This document shows positions 58,833 to 64,000 of a stretch of DNA of 64,000 bases, in pieces (within the stretch, counting starts at the first letter, position 1; each line of letters begins with the position of its first letter). A program made the position numbers and the translations under genes. The notes below the pieces were generated by a model, which saw nothing but the letters and a program-made list of their open reading frames with translations, was not told the DNA's origin and ran no database searches. The stretch lies in assembly GCF_026967935.1 (NCBI RefSeq), contig NZ_JAPVBL010000004.1, positions 372,001 to 436,000 of the forward strand, in the 5' to 3' direction. The DNA comes from Modestobacter sp. VKM Ac-2982. Its GTDB lineage: Bacteria > Actinomycetota > Actinomycetes > Mycobacteriales > Geodermatophilaceae.

Positions 58833-59522
58833 TCAACGACCCACGCCGTAGACGCCGCGGCTCTGGTCGCGGCTGACGACGCCGTCGCTCAGCTCGATCA
58901 CGCGGCGCCGCATCGAGTCGACGATGTGGTAGTCGTGCGTGGCCATGACCACGGTGGTGCCGGTGCGGTTGATCCGCTCCAGCAGCAGCATGATGTCCTG
59001 GCTCGTCTCCGGGTCCAGGTTGCCGGTGGGCTCGTCGGCCAGCAGCACCAGCGGCCGGTTCACGAACGCCCGGGCGATCGCCACCCGCTGCTGCTCACCA
59101 CCGGAGAGCTCGCTGGGCAGCCGGTTCTCCTTGCCGTCCAGGCCCACCATCTCCAGCACCTCGGGCACGACCCGCTTGATCGTGCGCTGGGGCTTGTTGA
59201 TCACCTCGAGGGCGAAGGCGACGTTCTCGGCGACCGTCTTGTTGCGCAGCAGCCGGAAGTCCTGGAAGACGCAGCCCATCGTGCGGCGGAGCTTGGGCAC
59301 CTGCCACTTGCTCATCGTGTTCAGGTTCTTGTCGTTGACCGTGATGACGCCCTTGGTGGGGCTGTCCTCCTTCAGCAACAGCCGCAGGAAGGTCGACTTG
59401 CCCGAACCCGACGAGCCGATGAGGAAGACGAACTCCCCCTTGTCGATCTGCATCGAGACGTCATCCAGCGCCGGCCGAGGACTGGTCGGGTAGATCTTGG
59501 AGACGTGTTGCAATTCGATCAC
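58833..59522 (-). CDS. ftsE: cell-division ATP-binding protein FtsE
   Basis: A 229-residue ABC ATPase. Walker A is [13 protein letters not shown], signature [15 protein letters not shown], Walker [16 protein letters not shown], and switch His in [12 protein letters not shown]. It powers FtsX-dependent wall hydrolysis at division. GTG 59520-59522 has TACCGT 8 bases upstream on the minus strand (59531-59536), so it is probably leaderless and starts its own transcript. That agrees with the strong hairpin in the 178-base spacer after prfB. Confidence 0.97.
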   Translation of the reverse strand: MIELQHVSKIYPTSPRPALDDVSMQIDKGEFVFLIGSSGSGKSTFLRLLLKEDSPTKGVITVNDKNLNTMSKWQVPKLRRTMGCVFQDFRLLRNKTVAENVAFALEVINKPQRTIKRVVPEVLEMVGLDGKENRLPSELSGGEQQRVAIARAFVNRPLVLLADEPTGNLDPETSQDIMLLLERINRTGTTVVMATHDYHIVDSMRRRVIELSDGVVSRDQSRGVYGVGR

Positions 59523-59530
59523 GAGGGGCC

Positions 59531-59536
59531 ACGGTA
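59531..59536 (-). promoter_or_regulatory. -10 box of ftsE
   Basis: TACCGT on the minus strand ends 8 bases before the ftsE GTG, placing the transcription start at or next to the start codon. The spacer upstream contains the prfB terminator, so an ftsE promoter is needed. Confidence 0.5.
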
Positions 59537-59594
59537 CCTGTCCGACGCCGGCGGATGATCCGTTCGCCCGGCGCGTCCCGCAACCTCATGGACG

Positions 59595-59633
59595 GACAGT
59601 GACCAACGGGCGGCCCGGCCGTCGGTCACTGTC
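59595..59633 (-). terminator. hairpin between prfB and ftsE
   Basis: GACAGTGACC (59595-59604) pairs perfectly with GGTCACTGTC (59624-59633); the loop has a further ACGG/CCGT stem. It lies 67 bases after the prfB stop and would end that transcript. Confidence 0.75.
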
Positions 59634-59700
59634 ACCCTGCGTGCTGCCGGGCCGGGTCCGGCTGTGGCCGGTCTCTCCCCCGGCCCCCGACCGCGGCCCG

Positions 59701-60813
59701 TCAGTCGAGCTCGGCCGTCTCCTGCTGCCGGCGCCACCGGATCCCGGCCTCGATGAAGGCGTCGATCTCCCCGTCGAGGACGTTGCTCGGGTTGCCGGTC
59801 TCGACCTCGGTCCGCAGGTCCTTGACCATCTGGTACGGGTGCAGCACGTAGGAGCGCATCTGGTTGCCCCAGCTGCTGCCCTCGCCCTTGAGCGCGTCCA
59901 TCTGGGCCCGCTCCTCCTGCTTGCGGACCACCAGCAACCGGGCCTGCAGCACCCGCAGGGCAGCCGCCCGGTTCTGGATCTGCGACTTCTCGTTCTGGCA
60001 GGAGACGACGATGCCGGTCGGGATGTGGGTCATCCGGACGGCGGAGTCGGTGGTGTTGACGCTCTGCCCACCCGGGCCGGAGGAGCGGAAGACGTCGACC
60101 CGGATCTCGTTCTCCGGGATGTCGACGTGGTCGGTCTGCTCGACGACGGGCAGCACCTCGACGCCGGCGAAGGAGGTCTGCCGGCGACCCTGGTTGTCGA
60201 ACGGAGAGATCCGCACCAGCCGGTGGGTGCCCTGCTCGACCGAGAGGGTGCCGTAGGCGTAGGGGTGCTTGACGGCGAAGGTGGCCGACTTGATCCCGGC
60301 CTCCTCCGCGTAGGAGACGTCGTAGACCTCGGTGGGGTACCTGTGCCGCTCGGCCCAGCGCAGGTACATCCGCATCAGCATCTCGGCGAAGTCGGCGGCG
60401 TCCACCCCGCCGGCCTCCGAGCGGATGGTGACCAGCGCCTCGCGCTCGTCGTACTCCCCGGAGAGCAGCGTGCGCACCTCGAGCTCGTCGAGGACGGTGC
60501 GGATGCTCGCCAGCTCCCGCTCCGTCTCGGCGGTGGTGGCCTCGTCGCCCTCCTCGGCCGCCATCTCGTGCAGCAGCCCGACGTCGTCGAGCCGGCTGCG
60601 CAGCTCCTCCACCCGGCGCAGGTCACCCTGCAGGTAGGACAGCCGCGAGGTCACCGCCTGGGCGGCCTCGACGTCGTTCCAGAGGTCGGGTGCGGAGGCC
60701 TTCTGCTCGAGCTCGGCCACCTCCCGACGCAGGTCATCGACCCGCATCACGGCCTCGATGGACTTCAAGGTCGTGTCGAGTTCGTCCAGGACGACGGAGA
60801 AGTCAGCGGCCAC
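59701..60813 (-). CDS. prfB: peptide chain release factor 2
   Basis: A 370-residue RF2, which recognises UGA and UAA. The catalytic GGQ is in [11 protein letters not shown], and the RF2 codon-recognition tripeptide SPF is in [15 protein letters not shown]. The reading frame has no internal UGA, so the programmed +1 frameshift of E. coli prfB is absent, as known for actinobacteria. GTG 60811-60813 has TACCCT 8 bases upstream on the minus strand (60822-60827), a leaderless pattern. It heads the prfB-ftsE-ftsX-smpB block. It is divergent from a small membrane-protein gene. Confidence 0.97.
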   Translation of the reverse strand: MAADFSVVLDELDTTLKSIEAVMRVDDLRREVAELEQKASAPDLWNDVEAAQAVTSRLSYLQGDLRRVEELRSRLDDVGLLHEMAAEEGDEATTAETERELASIRTVLDELEVRTLLSGEYDEREALVTIRSEAGGVDAADFAEMLMRMYLRWAERHRYPTEVYDVSYAEEAGIKSATFAVKHPYAYGTLSVEQGTHRLVRISPFDNQGRRQTSFAGVEVLPVVEQTDHVDIPENEIRVDVFRSSGPGGQSVNTTDSAVRMTHIPTGIVVSCQNEKSQIQNRAAALRVLQARLLVVRKQEERAQMDALKGEGSSWGNQMRSYVLHPYQMVKDLRTEVETGNPSNVLDGEIDAFIEAGIRWRRQQETAELD

Positions 60814-60821
60814 GTCGATCC

Positions 60822-60827
60822 AGGGTA
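60822..60827 (-). promoter_or_regulatory. -10 box of prfB
   Basis: TACCCT on the minus strand, 8 bases before GTG 60813, with no ribosome site in between. It supports leaderless translation and decides the start codon over the upstream in-frame ATG at 60852. Confidence 0.5.
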
Positions 60828-60858
60828 GTGCGCCGCGCCACCGGGTACCCACGGCGGC

Positions 60859-61173
60859 ATGAGCACGTCACCGTCGGACGACCGGCGCACCCCCGACGAC
60901 CTGACCGAGTACGAGCGCGACCACTTCCCGCACGGGATCCCCGAGTCCCAGCCCCGGTACGAGGAAGGCGGCGCGGGGAACGCCCGCAGCGCGCTGACCC
61001 TGCGGCTGGGGCTGGCGACCTTCGGGCTCGTGGTGTGCGCCGTCCTCGCGGTGCTGGCCTTCCTCGCCGACGTCCCGGTGGTCTTCCCGATCGCCCTGGC
61101 CGTGCTGGCGGTGATCGCGCTGGTCGACCTGGTGGTCGTGGCCCGCCGCAAGCTGCGCGGCGAACCGGGCTGA
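60859..61173 (+). CDS. small DUF6343-like membrane protein
   Basis: A 104-residue protein: a charged N-terminus of about 40 residues ([23 protein letters not shown]), then [18 protein letters not shown] and two membrane helices ([20 protein letters not shown] and [19 protein letters not shown]), ending in a basic tail. The pattern resembles the DUF6343 family as remembered. Function unknown. ATG 60859 lies 45 bases from the divergent prfB start. It converges on the second GGDEF-EAL gene. Confidence 0.65.
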   Translation: MSTSPSDDRRTPDDLTEYERDHFPHGIPESQPRYEEGGAGNARSALTLRLGLATFGLVVCAVLAVLAFLADVPVVFPIALAVLAVIALVDLVVVARRKLRGEPG

Positions 61174-61197
61174 TCGCGCGGGTGCCGGCCGCCGGGC

Positions 61198-62979
61198 TCA
61201 GGCGCTCTGCAGGCGCGTGCGGAGTGCGCGGCGGGCAGTCCGCCGGATGGCCAGCCAGTCGGCCACCTCGGCGGCCGGCATCGGCCGGGCGATGTGGAAG
61301 CCCTGCGCATGGGTGCAGCCCAGGTCGCTGACCAGCGTGAGCTGACCGGCGGTCTCCACCCCCTCGGCGAGGCTGCGCATGCCGCAGGCGGCGGCGAGCC
61401 CCACCACGGCGGCGATGGCCGCCGCGGACTCGCTGCGCCGGACCTCGATGCCGGCGATCAGGCTGCGGTCCAGCTTCAGGATGCCGGCCGGGATCGACAC
61501 CAGCTGGCTCAACGAGGAGAAGCCGCTGCCGAAGTCGTCGATGGACACCTCGACCCCGGTGACCCGCAACTGGGCGAACTGGGCCGCAGCCCGGAGCGGG
61601 TCCTCCGCGACGCTGGTCTCGGTCAGCTCGAGCACCAGCCGCTCCGGGGGGAGCCCGGCGGCATCGAGGGCGTCGTGGACGTCGGCGACGAGGGTGCCGG
61701 TGGCGAAGTGCGCCGCGCTGATGTTCACCCCGGTGACCAGCGGGAGACCGGCCAGATCCCAAGCCGCGGCCTGCCGGGTCGCCTCCGCCAGCACCCACCG
61801 GGTCAGCTGGACGACGACCCCGGTCTGCTCGGCCAGCGGGATGAAGTCGCAGGGCATCAGCAGGCCGCGTTCGGGGTGCTGCCAGCGGACGAGCGCCTCC
61901 ACCCCGGAGACCTCGCCGCTGGGCAGGTGCAGCACCGGCTGGTAGTGCAGCACCAGCTGGTCGGACTCGATCGCTGCCCGCAGCTCGGCGGCCACCAGCA
62001 CCTTCTGCTCGACGGCGCTGCGCAGGTCGGGGCTGAACACCCGCACCCGGTTGCGGCCGGCCGCCTTCGCGGCGTACATCGCCAGGTCGGCGTCCCGGAC
62101 CAGGTCGGTGGAGCGCAGGCCGGGGTCGTCGCCGGGCGCGGTGGCCACGCCGATGCTCACGGTCAGCCGGGTGACCCGCTCGCCGAGGTCGAACGGCTCG
62201 TCGAAGGTGCTCTGGAAGCGCTCGGCCAGCGCGAGGGCGCCGTCGACGTCGCAGTCGCGGCACAGCACGACGAACTCGTCGCCGCCGAGACGGCCGACGG
62301 TGTCCTGCGCCCGGGTGCGGCTGGTCAGCCGGGTGGCCAGCTCACGCAGCAGGTGGTCGCCGATCTCGTGGCCGAGCGTGTCGTTGACGTCCTTGAAGCC
62401 GTCGACGTCCAGGAACAGCACGGTGACCGGGCCGCGGTCGACGCGGCGCAGCTCGGCGGAGATCAGGTCGTGCAGGTGCGCCCGGTTGGGCAGGTCGGTG
62501 AGGTGGTCGTGCCGGGCCTGCCAGGACGACGCCCGCTCGGCCTCGACCCGGGAGGTCACGTCGGTGTGGGTGACCACGACCCGACCGGACCGGTCGGCGC
62601 GGGAGGCCTGCAGGTGGTACCAGCGCACCCCGGTGACCGTGGCCAGGGCGTAGTCGGCCGAGACCGAGGTGCGGGCACCGGCGGACAGCTCACGCAGCTG
62701 GTCGATGCGCTCCCGGTTCGCCGTGTCGTCGGACAGGCTGAGCATCACCGCGAAGTAGTTGCCGCCCACGCCGACCCGGAGGCGGTCGTCGTCGAGCAGG
62801 TCACCGGCGGCCTGCCAGGCGGAGTTGACCAGCAGCATCGTGCCGTCGGCGTCGATCAGGACCGTCGGTGAGGGCAGCGCGTCGAGCACACCGGCCACCA
62901 GCCCGGACTGCGCCTGTTCGCCGCCGTCCCGCTGCCGGACGTCGATCGGCAACTTCCGGGCACTCCTCGCTCGCGGCAC
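61198..62979 (-). CDS. PAS-GGDEF-EAL cyclic-di-GMP signalling protein
   Basis: A 593-residue paralogue of the first gene of the window. An N-terminal PAS segment (SPTVLIDADGTMLLVNSAWQAAG to VVVTHTDVTSRV) leads to GGDEF with an intact signature at 232-236 (RLGGDEFVV) and EAL at 361-363 (VEALVRWQHP), with GVNISAAHF, LELTETSV, DDFGSGFSS and LAEGVET in place. Both activities are therefore possible. GTG 62977-62979 was chosen because AGGAGG lies 5 bases upstream; longer readings add 82 residues of Arg/Pro-rich sequence. It is divergent from a small hypothetical gene. Confidence 0.93.
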   Translation of the reverse strand: MPRARSARKLPIDVRQRDGGEQAQSGLVAGVLDALPSPTVLIDADGTMLLVNSAWQAAGDLLDDDRLRVGVGGNYFAVMLSLSDDTANRERIDQLRELSAGARTSVSADYALATVTGVRWYHLQASRADRSGRVVVTHTDVTSRVEAERASSWQARHDHLTDLPNRAHLHDLISAELRRVDRGPVTVLFLDVDGFKDVNDTLGHEIGDHLLRELATRLTSRTRAQDTVGRLGGDEFVVLCRDCDVDGALALAERFQSTFDEPFDLGERVTRLTVSIGVATAPGDDPGLRSTDLVRDADLAMYAAKAAGRNRVRVFSPDLRSAVEQKVLVAAELRAAIESDQLVLHYQPVLHLPSGEVSGVEALVRWQHPERGLLMPCDFIPLAEQTGVVVQLTRWVLAEATRQAAAWDLAGLPLVTGVNISAAHFATGTLVADVHDALDAAGLPPERLVLELTETSVAEDPLRAAAQFAQLRVTGVEVSIDDFGSGFSSLSQLVSIPAGILKLDRSLIAGIEVRRSESAAAIAAVVGLAAACGMRSLAEGVETAGQLTLVSDLGCTHAQGFHIARPMPAAEVADWLAIRRTARRALRTRLQSA

Positions 62980-63212
62980 GCCCACCTCCTGTGCTCGTTC
63001 GTCGCGGAGCCTGTCGTGCGCACTCCCGGGCCGCTCCTGCCCCCTGGAGACCATCGGCAACAGTGGGCACAGCTGGACACCCGCCACGCCGGTCGGCCCC
63101 TGAAGAGTGAACACCGGCAGCTCCCCGACGGCGTGTCCCGGCCACCCGATCACCGCCGGTGTGCGTGTCGGCGGGGGTGTAGACCTGCCGAGGCCCCGGG
63201 TAGGGCGACGCC

Positions 63213-63449
63213 ATGAGCGAATCAACGACGATCGAGCTCGGTGGCGAGGAGTACCTGGTGCGGCGGGAGGGCGACACCCTCAAGCTGGGCCGCCAGGTGG
63301 GCGGGGACACGACCTGGCTGGACGACGTCGACGTGCACCAGCTCCCCGCGCCGGCCCAGGACGCCCTCGACCGCGGCGAACACGACGACCAGACGCTGCA
63401 GACCGCCCTGCTCGGCGTCGTCCAGGCCGAGGCCAACCGCGGCGGCTGA
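63213..63449 (+). CDS. small acidic hypothetical protein
   Basis: A 78-residue acidic protein of unknown function (ELGGEEYLVRREGDTLKLGRQVGG, then TTWLDDVDVHQLPAPAQDALDRGEHDD). It has no membrane segment and no recognised family; the first half may form a small beta barrel. ATG 63213 has a TAGGGCG stretch just upstream that could serve as ribosome site or -10 box. It is followed after 117 bases by another small gene. Confidence 0.65.
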   Translation: MSESTTIELGGEEYLVRREGDTLKLGRQVGGDTTWLDDVDVHQLPAPAQDALDRGEHDDQTLQTALLGVVQAEANRGG

Positions 63450-63566
63450 CCGACCGGGTGATCACCCTGCGGCGCCGACCGGATCCGGTGTGCGATCTCG
63501 GCGGCGGAGGGGGACGCTGGTGTCCTGAGGGCCACCGCCGTCCCTCGGGCCAGGAGGTCGATCCGC

Positions 63567-63803
63567 ATGACCGTTCGGTACCGCTGCGACCGGTGCGCCG
63601 AGGTGTCCGACTCCGCCGCCGCCGTCGGCTGGGTCCAGGTGCAGCCGCTGGGCGCGCACCCACTGCTGCCGGAGGAGCCCACCCACCTGTGCCGGCTCTG
63701 CTGGGCGCGCACGACGGCCGGGGAACCGGTGCGGGTCGGCTCGGCGGGCGAGGAGATGCCGCAGGTCAGCGAACACGCCCAGAACCGCGACACGCTGCAG
63801 TGA
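63567..63803 (+). CDS. small hypothetical protein with paired cysteines
   Basis: A 78-residue protein whose N-terminus has CDRC and, about 30 residues later, CRLC, the CxxC pair layout of a zinc ribbon (YRCDRCAEVSDSAAAVGW, then PTHLCRLCWARTT). This suggests a small zinc-binding protein. Function and family are not known. ATG 63567 has an AGGAGG site 9 bases upstream. A strong hairpin follows the stop. Confidence 0.65.
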   Translation: MTVRYRCDRCAEVSDSAAAVGWVQVQPLGAHPLLPEEPTHLCRLCWARTTAGEPVRVGSAGEEMPQVSEHAQNRDTLQ

Positions 63804-63810
63804 TCACCCT

Positions 63811-63847
63811 GAGGCCAGAGGTCCCTCGACGAGGGACCTCCGGCCTC
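63811..63847. terminator. bidirectional hairpin terminator
   Basis: AGGTCCCTC (63819-63827) pairs perfectly with GAGGGACCT (63831-63839) around a GAC loop; GAGGCC (63811-63816) and GGCCTC (63842-63847) extend the stem beyond a 2-base mismatch. It lies between the convergent small gene and the edge-truncated membrane-protein gene. Confidence 0.8.
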
Positions 63848-63872
63848 GGGTGCCCGGCCTCCGGTCCCCCCT

Positions 63873-64000
63873 TCACCCCTGGCTGGCGAGCGCGTCGGCC
63901 GGCGGTGACCGCAGGGCGGACCGGGTCGGCAGCTCGATGGCCAGGAACGCGATGCCGATGACCACGAGCGCCGTGGCCGGCAGCAGCCAGCCGGGCCCCG
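63873..64000 (-). CDS. membrane protein C-terminus, cut by window edge
   Basis: Forty-one C-terminal codons and a TGA at 63873-63875. The segment has one hydrophobic helix (LLPATALVVIGIAFLAIEL) and ends PTRSALRSPPADALASQG. That ending, with a helix followed by ARxALRxxPAxAL, is typical of FtsX/MacB-type ABC permeases, so this is probably the C-terminus of such a permease. The gene lies mostly outside the window. Confidence 0.55.
   Translation of the reverse strand, partial: GPGWLLPATALVVIGIAFLAIELPTRSALRSPPADALASQG

Noticed and set aside
57489-59558. A long plus-strand frame antisense to smpB, ftsX and ftsE
   Set aside because: Three conserved housekeeping genes are certain on the minus strand; the antisense frame has low-complexity composition.
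59701-60813. Programmed frameshift in prfB
   Set aside because: The frame is open throughout, with no in-frame UGA and no CUUUGA-type slip site near codon 25.

Overview
The window is very GC-rich DNA (strong G/C third-position bias, many GTG starts, few spacers) from an actinobacterium. Clues are an actinobacterial-type tmRNA tag (ADSNQRDFALAA), a release factor 2 gene without the programmed frameshift of proteobacteria, the prfB-ftsE-ftsX-smpB order, an SCO6745-family protein, and several leaderless starts (TAnnnT box 6-8 bases before GTG). The gene set fits Geodermatophilaceae (Blastococcus, Modestobacter, Geodermatophilus), but that placement is inference. No tRNA, rRNA, CRISPR array, prophage or insertion sequence was seen.

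Layout. 0-12 kb: a PAS-GGDEF-EAL protein; a YceI gene divergent from a MarR regulator; a frameshifted DUF559 gene and a secreted glycerophosphodiesterase framed by three copies of one 54-bp palindromic repeat; an acyl-lipid group (crotonase, patatin, acyl-CoA synthetase); an MMPL exporter divergent from its MarR regulator. 12-29 kb: a K+ channel, a GH63 glucosylglycerate-hydrolase-like enzyme, an aldo/keto reductase, a SodC-like lipoprotein lacking metal ligands, a serine hydrolase, two NarL-type two-component systems, an ABC exporter with a frameshifted permease, a WYL regulator fused at its 5' end to an AlkZ-like gene remnant, and a GlxA-type regulator divergent from a DJ-1/PfpI protein. 28.5-34 kb: a hemerythrin plus Rieske-DUF2231 operon, a MetE-core protein beside a MetPS-like amino-acid transporter, and ssrA (tmRNA).

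34-47.7 kb is the most distinctive region: a probable catabolic island. It holds a three-gene CUT2 ABC importer, a maleylacetate-reductase-like dehydrogenase, an AraC regulator, a cupin, and a five-gene operon in which every junction overlaps by 4 bp (CocE/NonD hydrolase, intradiol dioxygenase of hydroxyquinol type, and the large, FAD and [2Fe-2S] subunits of a molybdenum hydroxylase). Together they suggest import, hydrolysis, ring hydroxylation, ortho cleavage and reduction towards 3-oxoadipate for an unidentified aromatic or heteroaromatic compound. Two very short ORFs end in ATGA overlaps with the permease and AraC starts.

47.7-64 kb: CorA, a secreted DUF1906/GH25-like protein with SCO6745 and carboxymuconolactone-decarboxylase-like partners, a TetR/MFS pair, a double-GNAT protein with an amidohydrolase, the housekeeping block smpB-ftsX-ftsE-prfB, a second PAS-GGDEF-EAL protein, two small hypothetical proteins, and the C-terminus of a membrane protein cut by the window edge.
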